Part shown: one piece after another, positions 23,475-32,356 of the stretch
How positions within the stretch are numbered: the stretch's first letter is position 1
Layout: each line of letters starts with the position of its first letter
Assembly: GCF_006363815.1 (NCBI RefSeq)
Contig: NZ_RRYT01000035.1
Span: 1-46,385, forward strand
Source of the DNA: Thermomonospora catenispora
GTDB lineage: Bacteria; Actinomycetota; Actinomycetes; Streptosporangiales; Streptosporangiaceae
Reading direction: 5' to 3'
DNA length: 46,385 bases
Made by a program: the position numbers and the translations under genes
Notes under the pieces: generated by a model
Database searches by the model: none
Told to the model about the DNA's origin: nothing
The model's input: only the letters and a program-made list of their open reading frames with translations

Positions 23475-25851
23475 CCTGCGGCTGGCGGCCCCCGCCCTGG
23501 GCGCCTGGGCGTCGGCATGGGCGTTGCTGGGCGCCGCGCCGGCGATCGCGTACGCCGTGGCGCTCGTGGGCGCCGTCGTCGGCGTGCCGTCGGCCCTCGG
23601 CCGCCCGCTCGGACGCCGAGGCGGCCTTCGCCCCGCGGCGGGCCGGGGCGGGATCCCCTCCGCGTCGCTCGGCCGGCTCGCGGGCGCGGTGCTGGTGTGC
23701 GTGGCCGCATCGGCCGCCGGGACGGGGCTGCGGGTCTCGGCGGTGAGCTCCGGGCCGGTGCGCCACTACGCCGAGGCGGACGCCCGGGTGGAGCTGGAGG
23801 CGGTCCTCACCGGCGATCCCCGGTCCAAGCGCTCGAAGGGGCGCACGATCACGCTGGTGCAGGCGCGGGCCGAACGGGTGCGCGCCGCGGACCGGACGGT
23901 CGCGGTGCGGGTCCCCGTCCTGCTGATCGCCATGGACCCCGCCTGGCGGAGCCTGACCCCCGGGCAGCGGGTGCGGGCGACCGCCCGGCTGTCCCCGCCC
24001 CGACGCGCCGAGCTCCTCGCCGCCGTCGGGATCGTCCGCGGACCGCCGCGGCCGATCGGCGAGCCGCCGGCCGTGCAGCGGGCCGCGGAGACGGTGCGGG
24101 CCAAGCTTCGGGACGCCGCCGCCGTGCTCCCGGCGGACCAGGGCGCGGTGCTGCCGGGCATGGTCGTCGGGGACACCTCACGGCTGCCCCCTGAGCTCGC
24201 CGAGGACTTCGCCGACGCGGGGCTCACCCACCTGCTGGTCGTCTCCGGCGCGAACCTGGCCCTGGTGTCCGGGGCGGTGCTGGCGGTCTGCCGGTTCGTC
24301 GGGCTCGGCCGCAGAGGCGCGCCGGTGCCGGCCGCGATGGCGCTGCTGGCCTTCGTCGTCGTCGCCCGCCCGGAGCCCAGCGTCCTGCGCGCGACGGTGA
24401 TGTCGCTGATCGGCCTGCTGGCGTTCATGACCGGCCGGGAACGCCAGGGGGTGCCGGCGTTGAGCGCGGCGGTGCTGCTGCTGGTCCTGCTGGACCCGGG
24501 ACTGGCGCGTTCGCATGGGTTCGCGCTGTCCGTGCTGGCCACCGGAGGGCTGCTGATCGTGGCCCCGCGTTGGCGGGAGCGCCTGCGGGGCAGGCTGCCC
24601 GGCCCGGTGGCGGAAGGACTGGCCGCCACGGCGGCCGCCCAGCTGGCCTGCCTGCCCGTCCTGGTGATGATCACCGGTGAGATCGCGGCGGCGTCGCTCG
24701 CCGCCAACCTGCTGGCCATGCCCGCGGTCCCGGTGGCCACCCTGCTCGGCGCCCTCACCGCGGCGATCGCCCCGCTGGCGATGCCGGTGGCGAAGGTGAC
24801 GGTGCGGCCCGCCGGGCTGGCGGTCGGCTGGATCGTCGGCGTCGCCCGCGTCACCGCCGAGACGCCGTACGCCACCCTGCCCTGGTGGGACGGCGCCACC
24901 GGGGCGGTCGCCGTGCTGTTCGCCGGAGCGGCGGGCTGGCTGCTGTGGCGTCATCGCCCGATGCTCGTCCTGGTCGCGGCGGCTCTCACCGGGGTGGTCG
25001 CCGCCGGACTGCTCATGCGGATCACCGCGCCGGACTGGCCCCCGGAGGGCTGGCGGTACGTGGCCTGCGACGTGGGGCAGGGCGACGCCGGAGTGCTGTT
25101 CGCGGGCCCGGGACAGGCGGTCGTCGTGGACGCCGGCCCGGATCCCGATCGCATCGACTCCTGCCTGGACGGGCTCGGCGTCCGTGCGGTCCCGCTGCTC
25201 GTCCTCACCCATCCGCACGCCGACCACGTCGACGGTGCGCCGGGCGTCCGCCGCGGACGCACCGTCGGAACGGTGGTGATCAGCGCCCGCAGCCACGGCG
25301 GGGAGGGCCGTCGTCTGTCGGCGTCGTCGATCCGCCCGGCCGTGGCGGGTCATCGATGGCGCATCGGCGACCTCTCCCTGGAGGTCCTCGCCCCGGCCCC
25401 GGGGCCCGCCCCGCTCTCTGCGGCCGACGGTGAGGCCGTCAACAACGCCGGCGTCGTGCTGCTCGCCCGCCGGCCGGGCTTCAGCGCCCTGTTGACCGGC
25501 GACATAGAGATCGACGCCCAGCGGGCCCTCCTTCCGCATGTCCCACGGGTCGAGCTCCTCAAGGTCCCCCACCACGGCGCCCGATACCAGGAGCCCGCCT
25601 TCCTGGCCGCCACCCGGTCGGCGATCTCCGTCATCTCCGTGGGGGCGGACAACGACTACGGTCATCCCGCCCCCGGCACCCTGGCCCTCCTGCGCCGCCT
25701 CGGCATGCGCGTCTACCGCACCGACCTGCACGGCGACATCGCCGTCGCCGTCACCCCTCGCGGCCTCACCGTCACCACACGGCGTCTTCCGCGCGGAGAG
25801 GAGAACGCAGGAGACCGCCGCCGATCGGGAGAGCGGAGCGAGCACGGGTGA
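23440..25851 (+). CDS. comEC: ComEC/Rec2 family DNA channel protein
   Basis: ComEC is the inner membrane channel through which single-stranded DNA enters during transformation. The 803-residue protein has N-terminal hydrophobic helices and a soluble OB-like segment (about 105-205). The Competence domain carries GMVVGDTSRLPPELAEDF and HLLVVSGANLALVSG near 245-280, followed by multiple helices. A C-terminal metallo-beta-lactamase-like domain begins at YVACDVGQGDAG near 543, with THPHADHVDG near 589, and LLTGDIE and KVPHHGAR further on. The domain therefore keeps its metal-binding residues and may act as the nuclease. A good AGAGAGGACTC site precedes ATG 23440. Confidence 0.95.
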   Translation: MSDDAGGGRGHDLRLAAPALGAWASAWALLGAAPAIAYAVALVGAVVGVPSALGRPLGRRGGLRPAAGRGGIPSASLGRLAGAVLVCVAASAAGTGLRVSAVSSGPVRHYAEADARVELEAVLTGDPRSKRSKGRTITLVQARAERVRAADRTVAVRVPVLLIAMDPAWRSLTPGQRVRATARLSPPRRAELLAAVGIVRGPPRPIGEPPAVQRAAETVRAKLRDAAAVLPADQGAVLPGMVVGDTSRLPPELAEDFADAGLTHLLVVSGANLALVSGAVLAVCRFVGLGRRGAPVPAAMALLAFVVVARPEPSVLRATVMSLIGLLAFMTGRERQGVPALSAAVLLLVLLDPGLARSHGFALSVLATGGLLIVAPRWRERLRGRLPGPVAEGLAATAAAQLACLPVLVMITGEIAAASLAANLLAMPAVPVATLLGALTAAIAPLAMPVAKVTVRPAGLAVGWIVGVARVTAETPYATLPWWDGATGAVAVLFAGAAGWLLWRHRPMLVLVAAALTGVVAAGLLMRITAPDWPPEGWRYVACDVGQGDAGVLFAGPGQAVVVDAGPDPDRIDSCLDGLGVRAVPLLVLTHPHADHVDGAPGVRRGRTVGTVVISARSHGGEGRRLSASSIRPAVAGHRWRIGDLSLEVLAPAPGPAPLSAADGEAVNNAGVVLLARRPGFSALLTGDIEIDAQRALLPHVPRVELLKVPHHGARYQEPAFLAATRSAISVISVGADNDYGHPAPGTLALLRRLGMRVYRTDLHGDIAVAVTPRGLTVTTRRLPRGEENAGDRRRSGERSEHG

Positions 25852-25984
25852 GCGCGGGTGGGCACGGCGCCCGGACCGCGGAACCGGACCGGAACACGGA
25901 AAGGCTCCGCGAGAGGGGCCGGACCTCCCCTCATTCCTGCCCGGCGAATTTGCGATTTCATTGCATGCATTTCGGACTTATCCG

Positions 25985-26120
25985 CATTTTTAAAGGGTGA
26001 AGAGTGACGGAGGCAACTCTTTCCTCGTGAGTTTTTAAGCAACCGGCGCGAGAGAATCGGTGTCTAACGCAGTGGTGGGGTCGGCCACTCTCCCCTCCCC
26101 CCATGGCCGACCCCACCCCT
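25985..26120 (+). ncRNA. Candidate small RNA ending at a strong hairpin
   Basis: This A+T-rich block is unlike its surroundings and ends in a perfect 14-bp hairpin terminator. T-rich runs (TTTTTAAAG, GTTTTTAAG) flank a short purine-rich segment with GACGGAGG. A 13-codon frame (GTG 25998 to TAA) also fits a leader peptide. No RNA family is recognised. The boundaries are a guess; the evidence is composition and the terminator only. Confidence 0.25.
26074..26117 (+). terminator. Perfect 14-bp terminator-like hairpin before holA
   Basis: GGTGGGGTCGGCCA (26074-26087) pairs with TGGCCGACCCCACC (26104-26117) around a 16-nt pyrimidine-rich loop. It is one of the strongest inverted repeats in the window. 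It would end transcription of comEC or of a small RNA just upstream. Confidence 0.7.
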
Positions 26121-26382
26121 GAGAAGCCCTCTCCGGCGGGTGCGGGAGGTCCGGCCGGGCGGCGCGTCCCGCAAGGCGCCGCCCGGCCGGGGGCGGACGG
26201 CGTCCCGCGACGTCCATGGCGGGCGGTCGCGCCGCGGAGCGGGTGGGGGCGATGACACCGCCCGGCGCCCTCGGCCCGGCCGGCCCGCGACCGCCCGCGG
26301 GGACCCGGCGCTCGCCCGCGGGGACCCGGCGACCGGTCGCGGGGATCGGCATGAGCGCGTGGGGGCGTGGCATGCTGCTGGG

Positions 26383-27342
26383 GTGCCTGCGGATGCGTTG
26401 ACGCTGATCGTCGGGGATGAGGAACTGCTCGTGGAACGGGCGGTCGGTGAGGTGATCGCCGCCGCGCGGAAGGAGGATCCGGAGACCGAGGTCATCGAGC
26501 TGACGCCGGGGGGCCTGGAGCCGGGACGGCTGGCCGAGCTGACCTCGCCGTCGCTGTTCGGCGGAGGGAAGGTCCTGGTGCTGCGCTCGGCGCAGGACCT
26601 GGGCAAGGACCTGATCGCCGAGGTGGTCGCCTACGCCGAGCGGCCGGCGGAGGACGTCGCGCTGGTGGCGGTGCATCCGGGGGGCGCCAAGGGCAAGGCG
26701 CTGGTCGACGGGCTGACCAAGGCGGGCGCGCGCAAGGTGCAATGCTCCAAGATCACCAAAGCGGCCGAGCGGCTCGCGTTCGTCCGGGCCGAGGTCCGGC
26801 GGTGCGGGGGAACGATCGGCGAGGACGCGGCGCGGAGCCTGGTCGAGGCGGTCGGGAGCGATCTGCGGGAGCTGGCCGCCGCCTGCAGCCAGCTGGTCGC
26901 CGACACCGGCGGCAAGATCAACGATGAGGCGGTGGCCCGGTATTACCGGGGACGGGCCGAGGTGAGCGGCTTCACCGTCGCCGACAAGGCCGTGGAGGGC
27001 AAGCTCTCCGAGGCGCTGGAGCAGCTCCGGTGGGCGCTGGCGACCGGGGTCTCGCCGGTGTTGATCGTCAGCGCGCTGGCGCAGGGGATCCGCGGGCTGG
27101 CGAAGGTCGGCGGCGCCCCGCGCGGGGCGCGCGGAGCCGGTCTGGCCAAGGAGCTCGGCATGCCGCCGTGGAAGATCGAGCGTCTGCAACGGCAGCTCCG
27201 CGGCTGGTCGGCGGAGGGCGTGGCCCAGGCCCTCACCGCGGTCGCCGAGGCCGACGCGCAGGTCAAAGGCGGCGCGACCGACCCGGCCTACGCCCTGGAG
27301 AAGGCGGTCGCCCGGATCGTCGCCGCCCGCGGAGCCCGCTGA
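26383..27342 (+). CDS. holA: DNA polymerase III delta subunit HolA
   Basis: HolA is the clamp-loader wrench that opens the beta sliding clamp. The 319-residue length fits actinobacterial homologs. The N-terminal AAA+-like domain starts TLIVGDEELLVERAV and, as normal for delta, has no P-loop. LFGGGKVLVLRSAQ near 60-75 is the conserved clamp-contact region, and the C-terminal collar domain carries FTVADKAVEGKLSEALEQLRW. I chose GTG 26383 as it gives the family start; the upstream extension is low complexity. The Shine-Dalgarno is weak. Confidence 0.93.
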   Translation: MPADALTLIVGDEELLVERAVGEVIAAARKEDPETEVIELTPGGLEPGRLAELTSPSLFGGGKVLVLRSAQDLGKDLIAEVVAYAERPAEDVALVAVHPGGAKGKALVDGLTKAGARKVQCSKITKAAERLAFVRAEVRRCGGTIGEDAARSLVEAVGSDLRELAAACSQLVADTGGKINDEAVARYYRGRAEVSGFTVADKAVEGKLSEALEQLRWALATGVSPVLIVSALAQGIRGLAKVGGAPRGARGAGLAKELGMPPWKIERLQRQLRGWSAEGVAQALTAVAEADAQVKGGATDPAYALEKAVARIVAARGAR

Positions 27343-27451
27343 CCCCGCGACGCCGCCCGGCGAGGCCGGGGAGGGCACGGAGCCGGGGAGGCGCGGTCGC
27401 CGCGCGGAAAATGATTTTCCCCGGCGGGGGCGTTCGGCTCATTCTGGGGAA

Positions 27452-27970
27452 ATGGCGAATGCAGTACAACCCCGGCTCGGAGTGGATTTCGGGCGCGTGA
27501 TCCAGGGAGGAGGGCTCGCGGACGACGGAGCCTCGGACACCGTCTTCCTCAGCGGTGATCTGGAGCAGGCGCTGCGCACCCCCGCCACGGACGGCGCCTT
27601 CGAGACCCTGGGCCGGCTCGCGGAACTGTTCCGGGGCCGCGTGTGGATCATCTCCAAGTGCGGCCCGGTCACCGAACGGAAGACGCGCCTGTGGCTGGAC
27701 CGGCACCGGTTCTGGGAGCGCACCGGGATCCCCGAGGGAAACCTCCGCATCTGCCGCAGGCGGGCGGAGAAGGCCGTGCACTGCGCCGAGCTCGGGATCA
27801 CCCACATGGTCGACGACCGCCTGGACGTCCATCGGGCCCTCCGCGGCGTCGTCGAGCACCGGTACCTCTTCGGCCCGCAGCGCACCCTCGTGCCCGACTG
27901 GGTCGAGCACACCCTCACCTGGGCGGACGTCGAGACCGCCGTGAAGGCGGACTTCGAGCCGGCGTCCTGA
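27452..27970 (+). CDS. HAD-fold-like protein with incomplete catalytic motif
   Basis: The 172-residue protein has a HAD-like layout: motif I VDFGRVI with D12 near the N-terminus, motif II VWIISKCG near 64-71, a lysine near 107 and motif IV MVDDRLDVHRAL with D121, D122 and D125. The second aspartate of the usual DxD is a glycine (G14), so phosphatase activity is doubtful. It might be a binding protein or use another chemistry. It sits alone between holA and rpsT. ATG 27452 follows a close GGGGA. The family assignment comes from motifs only and is uncertain. Confidence 0.6.
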   Translation: MANAVQPRLGVDFGRVIQGGGLADDGASDTVFLSGDLEQALRTPATDGAFETLGRLAELFRGRVWIISKCGPVTERKTRLWLDRHRFWERTGIPEGNLRICRRRAEKAVHCAELGITHMVDDRLDVHRALRGVVEHRYLFGPQRTLVPDWVEHTLTWADVETAVKADFEPAS

Positions 27971-28172
27971 GAGCCGGCGGCGCCCGCCGTGCCGCCGACG
28001 CGCCCATGACGACCCCCCGACGACCCCCGCGGCGATCCCGCGGTGTGCGGGCCCGCGTCGCGGCGACCCGTCCGGTGCCGGATCTCACACGGATCTCACG
28101 CCTCGCCGGCTCGGGCGAGGGAGACGTCGCCGAGGGCGGCCCGGGGTCTTTCAGACGGTGAGGACAAAGCGA

Positions 28173-28203
28173 AGACGCCGCAACCGATGCGGGTGCGGCG
28201 TCT
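28173..28203 (-). terminator. rpsT terminator
   Basis: AGACGCCGCA (28173-28182) pairs with TGCGGCGTCT (28194-28203) around an 11-nt loop, 14 bp past the rpsT stop. On the minus strand it is followed by TCGCTTTG, a short T-containing tail. Confidence 0.75.
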
Positions 28204-28217
28204 GAATCCGTGCGGCG

Positions 28218-28499
28218 TCACTCGCCGGCGGCGGCCTTCTGGAGGGCGGCGGCGCGCTTGGCGATGGCCGACTTGCGGTTGGCGGCCTGGTTCTTGTGGA
28301 TGACGCCCTTGCTGGCGGCCTTGTCGAGCTTGCGGGCGGCGTACCGCTGCAGCTCGATCGCCTTCTCGACGTCGCCGGCCTCGGCGGCCTCGCGGAACTT
28401 GCGGATCGCCGTCTTCAGCTCGGACTTGACGGCCTTGTTGCGCAGGCGGCGCTTCTCGTTCTGCTTGTTCCGCTTGATCTGGGACTTGATGTTCGCCAC
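28218..28499 (-). CDS. rpsT: 30S ribosomal protein S20
   Basis: S20 binds the base of 16S rRNA and helps early 30S assembly. The 93-residue basic helical protein has the standard start [17 protein letters not shown], the [11 protein letters not shown] segment and the [15 protein letters not shown] motif near 70-84. Actinobacterial S20 ends, as here, in a short Ala-rich tail. The start is GTG 28499, with GAGG about 10 nt upstream; no ATG is available in the right place. It is transcribed away from lepA. Confidence 0.97.
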   Translation of the reverse strand: MANIKSQIKRNKQNEKRRLRNKAVKSELKTAIRKFREAAEAGDVEKAIELQRYAARKLDKAASKGVIHKNQAANRKSAIAKRAAALQKAAAGE

Positions 28500-28530
28500 G
28501 TCGTAGTGCCTCAGCTTGGTCGCAATCCAC

Positions 28531-28550
28531 GCCCGCCTCGACCGGCGGGC
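28531..28550 (-). promoter_or_regulatory. Hairpin in the rpsT leader
   Basis: GCCCGCC/GGCGGGC with a 6-nt loop lies 32-51 nt before the rpsT GTG. S20 controls its own translation in E. coli, so a leader structure could serve that purpose here; this is inference. Confidence 0.35.
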
Positions 28551-28795
28551 TCCAACGGGAAAACGTGGCGGCGGTGCTCGCGGCACGGCGCTACGCCACA
28601 CGCAGTCGTACAGACTACCAACCTGCGATCCCGCATCCCAAACCGGAGCGGGCGTCGCGGCCGTTCAACAATAGCGGGCGACGCCTGAGGACGCAGAGGC
28701 GATACGGGAACGGCGCGGAAAGCGCCGGGGAGGGCGAGAACGGCGAGGACGGGCCAAGGCCGGCGAAGACGGGGGAGGGCGGGAACGGCGTGGTC

Positions 28796-28821
28796 GGGGC
28801 GGGGACGGGGTGAGGACGGGG
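28796..28821 (+). other. G-quadruplex-forming motif upstream of lepA
   Basis: Four runs of four G with loops of 1, 2 and 7 nt lie on the lepA-sense strand, 80-160 nt before the gene. This fits the strict G4 pattern and lies in a longer G-tract-rich stretch. Confidence 0.6.
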
Positions 28822-28957
28822 CCGCCGCCGCGCCGCGTCCGCGCCTCCGACCCCGGCGGGAGGGCGCGGACGCGACCCGGGACGGACCACGGCGGGGGAC
28901 ATGGGACTATGGAAGGCGGTAGGAATCCATCCCTTGCGAGTTGTCGAACGGATCCCG

Positions 28958-30802
28958 GTGCCCAGGCCTGAGCCCAACAAGACCGATCCCGCGATCATCC
29001 GGAACTTCTGCATCATCGCGCACATCGACCATGGGAAGTCGACCCTGGCCGACCGGATGCTGCAGCTGACCGGAGTGGTCGAGGAGCGCCAGATGCGGGC
29101 GCAGTACCTCGACCGGATGGACATCGAGCGCGAGCGCGGCATCACCATCAAGAGTCAGGCGGTGCGGCTGCCCTGGCAGGACCCCGACGGGCGCGAGTAC
29201 GTGCTCAACCTGATCGACACCCCTGGGCATGTGGACTTCTCCTACGAGGTGTCCCGGTCGCTGGCGGCCTGCGAGGGCGCGGTGCTGCTGGTGGACGCCG
29301 CGCAGGGGATCGAGGCGCAGACGCTGGCCAACCTGTACCTGGCGCTGGACGCCGACCTGCACCTGATCCCGGTCCTCAACAAGATCGACCTGCCCGCCGC
29401 CCAGCCCGACAAGTACGCCGAGGAGCTGGCCGGGATCCTCGGCTGCGACCCCTCCGACGTGCTGCGGGTGTCCGGCAAGACCGGCGAGGGCGTGCCCGAG
29501 CTGCTCAACCGCATCGTGGAGACGGTCCCGCCGCCCAGCGGCGACCCCGACGGCCCGGCCCGGGCGTTGATCTTCGACTCGGTCTACGACACCTATCGCG
29601 GCGTGGTGACGTACGTGCGGGTCGTGGACGGTCACCTGAGCAGCCGCGAGAAGAGCCTGATGATGTCCACCGGCGCGGCCCACGAGACCCTCGAGGTCGG
29701 GGTGATCTCACCGGAGCCCAAGCCGGTCGACGGGCTCGGCGTCGGCGAGGTGGGCTACCTGATCACCGGAGTGAAGGACGTCCGGCAGGCCCGCGTCGGC
29801 GACACCGTCACCGCGGCCTCCGACCCGGCGCCCGAGCCGCTCGGCGGCTACCAGGATCCCAAGCCGATGGTGTTCTCCGGGCTGTACCCGGTGGACGGGG
29901 ACCAGTACCCCGAGCTCCGCGACGCCCTGGACAAGCTGCGGCTCAACGACGCCGCGCTGATCTACGAGCCGGAGACCTCGGCCGCGCTGGGCTTCGGGTT
30001 CCGCTGCGGCTTCCTGGGCCTGCTGCACATGGAGATCGTCCGGGAACGGCTGGAGCGGGAGTTCGACCTGTCGCTGATCGCCACCGCCCCGAACGTGGTC
30101 TACCGGGTGGTGATGGAGGACGGCACCGAGCACACCGTCACCAACCCCAGCGAGTTCCCGTCCGGCAAGATCGCCGCGGTGTACGAGCCGGTGGTCAAGG
30201 CCACCATCCTCACCCCCAGCGAGCACATCGGCGCGATCATGGAGCTGTGCCAGGGGCGCCGCGGCTCCCTGCAGGGCATGGACTACCTGTCGGAGGATCG
30301 CGTCGAGATCCGCTACACCATGCCGCTCGGCGAGATCATCTTCGACTTCTTCGACCAGCTCAAGTCCCGTACCCGCGGCTACGCCTCCCTGGACTACGAG
30401 CCCAGCGGCGAGCAGGAGGCCGATCTGGTCAAGGTGGACATCCTGCTGCAGGGCGAGTCGGTGGACGCCTTCAGCCAGATCGTGCACCGGGACAAGGCCC
30501 GCGAGTACGGCGTGATGATGACGGGCAAGCTCAAGGAGCTGATCCCGCGGCAGCAGTTCGAGGTGCCCATCCAGGCGGCGATCGGCTCCCGCGTCATCGC
30601 CCGGGAGAACATCCGCGCCCTCCGCAAGGACGTTCTCGCCAAGTGCTACGGCGGCGACATCTCCCGCAAGCGCAAGCTGCTGGAGAAGCAGAAGGAGGGC
30701 AAGAAGCGGATGAAGACCATCGGCCGGGTCGACGTGCCGCAGGAGGCCTTCGTCGCCGCCCTGTCCACCGGCGGTCCGGCCGGCGACAAGGCCAAGAAGT
30801 GA
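28958..30802 (+). CDS. lepA: Elongation factor 4 (LepA)
   Basis: LepA is a ribosome-binding GTPase that acts in back-translocation or initiation and assembly. The protein has G1 AHIDHGKST, the switch-1 region with [13 protein letters not shown]3 DTPGHVDF and G4 NKIDLP. EF-G-like domains II, III and V follow, then the unique C-terminal domain ending in the Lys-rich [16 protein letters not shown] stretch. I place the start at GTG 28958 (614 aa) because homologs begin about 13 residues before [17 protein letters not shown] 28901, next to a G-rich SD-like stretch, would give 633 aa. Confidence 0.96.
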   Translation: MPRPEPNKTDPAIIRNFCIIAHIDHGKSTLADRMLQLTGVVEERQMRAQYLDRMDIERERGITIKSQAVRLPWQDPDGREYVLNLIDTPGHVDFSYEVSRSLAACEGAVLLVDAAQGIEAQTLANLYLALDADLHLIPVLNKIDLPAAQPDKYAEELAGILGCDPSDVLRVSGKTGEGVPELLNRIVETVPPPSGDPDGPARALIFDSVYDTYRGVVTYVRVVDGHLSSREKSLMMSTGAAHETLEVGVISPEPKPVDGLGVGEVGYLITGVKDVRQARVGDTVTAASDPAPEPLGGYQDPKPMVFSGLYPVDGDQYPELRDALDKLRLNDAALIYEPETSAALGFGFRCGFLGLLHMEIVRERLEREFDLSLIATAPNVVYRVVMEDGTEHTVTNPSEFPSGKIAAVYEPVVKATILTPSEHIGAIMELCQGRRGSLQGMDYLSEDRVEIRYTMPLGEIIFDFFDQLKSRTRGYASLDYEPSGEQEADLVKVDILLQGESVDAFSQIVHRDKAREYGVMMTGKLKELIPRQQFEVPIQAAIGSRVIARENIRALRKDVLAKCYGGDISRKRKLLEKQKEGKKRMKTIGRVDVPQEAFVAALSTGGPAGDKAKK

Positions 30803-30807
30803 GTCCT

Positions 30808-30861
30808 CGCCCCCCGGTCCGGCCCGGCGGCTCCGGCGGCCCGGCCGGACCGAGGGGGGCG
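30808..30861 (+). terminator. Strong lepA terminator hairpin
   Basis: CGCCCCCC-GGTCCGGCC (30808-30824) pairs with GGCCGGACC-GA-GGGGGGCG (30843-30861), a 17-bp stem with a 2-nt bulge. It begins 6 bp after the lepA stop. No T-run follows. Confidence 0.7.
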
Positions 30862-31001
30862 TCCGGCCGCGGGACGCCCGATCGGGGCGGCCGGGCGGCC
30901 CGGTCGGGCGGCGCGGTGACCCGGATGCCGCCTCCTCTCCCGGGCGGTGGGAAACCGGCCCTCTGCGCCAAGGATCGGTAAATCTCCGCCTACGCGCCGT
31001 T

Positions 31002-31754
31002 GTGGTCACGACACTGTGTGTCGTGGGTCATTCACTTCTGCATCAGATCCTCGTCTCCAACCTCGTCGTCCCCGTGGCCCTGGCCGAGACCGCCGACGTC
31101 CGGTCGCTGACCGGGTGCGGCGTCGAACTGGCCGACGACACCTGGCTGCGCGCCGACCTGGTGGTCTGCCGCACCGAGCAGTGCGACGGCGAGCGGTGGC
31201 GCGTGAAGGGGCCGCCGCTGCTGGCGGTGGAGGTGGCCTCGCCGGCCTCACGGGCCCGCGACCTGGGCGCCAAGAAGGACGCCTACCAGCGGTTCGGGGT
31301 CCCGCATTACTGGGTGATCGACCCGGACGGGGACGAGCCCACGGTGCGCGTCCACGAACTCCTCGACGGCGTGTACGCCGAGACCGTCCGGATCGGCCCG
31401 GGCGGACGTCACGAGGTGACCGCACCACTGCCGATCGAACTGGCGCACGAGACGATCTTCGACGAGTCGTCCCGCTGGGCGGGGCGCTGGAGGAGGAGCA
31501 GCATGGAGCACATCGGGCCCGACCTGCCGTCGTGCGAGGAGCCGATCCTGGTCGACGCGTTCGGACACCGCTGGCCGACCGGCGCGGAGAAGGTGGAGCT
31601 GGAGGACGGCTGCCCGATCTTCTACGGGGAGTGGGACGAGCGGGACGTGGCGATCGCCGAGCGCACCTACCCCGGCCGGGTGGTGCGCCTGGACCAGCCC
31701 GCCGGCCGGCCCGGCACCCTCACCATCCTGCCCGGTCCCGAGCCCGTCGCCTGA
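31002..31754 (+). CDS. Shortened Uma2-family nuclease-like protein with extra C-terminal domain
   Basis: Residues 10-150 match the Uma2 (PD-(D/E)XK-like) family: a His-containing first helix (SLLHQILVSNL), LRADLVV with D52, AVEVASPAS with E77, KKDAY with K91/K92, and GVPHYWVIDP. The usual N-terminal 35-45 residues (the ELVDG strand pair) are absent, and the frame upstream offers no suitable start. After residue 167 comes an 83-residue tail starting MEHIGPDLP that I do not recognise. It is preceded by a strong GGAGGAGCAGC site, so it may be made separately from ATG 31503. Uma2 proteins are common in actinomycetes and their role is unclear. Confidence 0.75.
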   Translation: MVTTLCVVGHSLLHQILVSNLVVPVALAETADVRSLTGCGVELADDTWLRADLVVCRTEQCDGERWRVKGPPLLAVEVASPASRARDLGAKKDAYQRFGVPHYWVIDPDGDEPTVRVHELLDGVYAETVRIGPGGRHEVTAPLPIELAHETIFDESSRWAGRWRRSSMEHIGPDLPSCEEPILVDAFGHRWPTGAEKVELEDGCPIFYGEWDERDVAIAERTYPGRVVRLDQPAGRPGTLTILPGPEPVA

Positions 31755-31772
31755 GCCCGGCGGGCCCGGCGG

Positions 31773-32252
31773 CTACTTCAGCAGCCGCCAGGCCACGAAC
31801 GCGGGCACCGTGACGTCCCGCCCGCGGTTCACCGCGATCGAGGCACGGATCAGGAAGAACATGACCACGGCGGTGTAGGCCAGCGGGATGACCGCCAGGG
31901 CGTCCGCCGCCTGGATGAGCAGGAAGCCCACGATCCACACCACCAGCGCGCCGATCGCGATGTTCAGGCCCTGCCGGGCGTGCCTGCGCACGTACGGCGA
32001 CCGGCCCTTCAGCATCAGGACCAGCAGCGGGGCGAGGGCCGAGACCAGGAACTGCGCCAGGTAGGCCATCAATGCCCAGTTCTGCTCATCGGGCGTGGGC
32101 GGGCCGTACGACGCCTGCGGGGCCGGTCCGCCCATGGGGGCGGGCGGCGGCGGGGCGTACGGGCCGGGCGGCTGCTGCTGTTGCCACGGTGCCTGCTGCC
32201 CGTACCCCGGCTGAGGGCCGGGACCCGGGGCCGGCGGGGGAGCGTAGGCCAT
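31773..32252 (-). CDS. DUF4870 (Tic20-like) membrane protein
   Basis: The 159-residue protein has a 50-residue Pro/Gln-rich cytoplasmic head, then three hydrophobic segments (about 60-82, 96-116 and 121-140). The diagnostic DUF4870 pattern between the first two is KGRSPYVRRHARQGLNIAIG (82-101). A good AGAGGAG site precedes ATG 32252, and the start-side TAGACT at 32295-32300 is a possible -10. The family's function is unknown. It faces the Uma2-like gene tail to tail, 18 bp apart. Confidence 0.88.
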   Translation of the reverse strand: MAYAPPPAPGPGPQPGYGQQAPWQQQQPPGPYAPPPPAPMGGPAPQASYGPPTPDEQNWALMAYLAQFLVSALAPLLVLMLKGRSPYVRRHARQGLNIAIGALVVWIVGFLLIQAADALAVIPLAYTAVVMFFLIRASIAVNRGRDVTVPAFVAWRLLK

Positions 32253-32356
32253 GGCGGACTCCTCTCACAGGGTCCCCTCGGGAGGTTCTGTCGCAGTCTA
32301 TGAGTGTCCAGACGGCTACCCGGTTCACCGCCGCGGCCGCCTCGCCCGAAAAACGA

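Larger units (their letters stand above)
25852..26382. other. 531-bp space between comEC and holA
   Basis: The left and right ends are ordinary G+C-rich DNA, but 25945-26040 falls to about 43% G+C by my count and ends in a strong hairpin at 26074-26117. I see no credible protein gene; frames crossing it are short or low complexity. The right 250 bp hold GGGGACCCGGCG-type short repeats (26300-26345) and no clear holA promoter. Confidence 0.5.
28500..28957. other. 458-bp divergent space between rpsT and lepA
   Basis: On the rpsT side is a leader hairpin (28531-28550) and possible promoter hexamers (TAGTCT on the minus strand near 28613-28618). On the lepA side is a purine-rich, G-tract-rich stretch at about 28700-28830 with a G-quadruplex motif. 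No gene is seen. An ATG at 28901 is in frame with lepA and could extend it by 19 codons. Confidence 0.5.

Noticed and set aside
26140-26382. N-terminal extension of holA by 81 codons
   Set aside because: The extension is Arg/Pro/Gly low complexity and exceeds the family length. GTG 26383 gives the normal N-terminus.
28700-28830. G-rich short repeats before lepA as a CRISPR or VNTR
   Set aside because: The units are irregular in length and sequence, with no spacer pattern. Only the G4 motif stands out.
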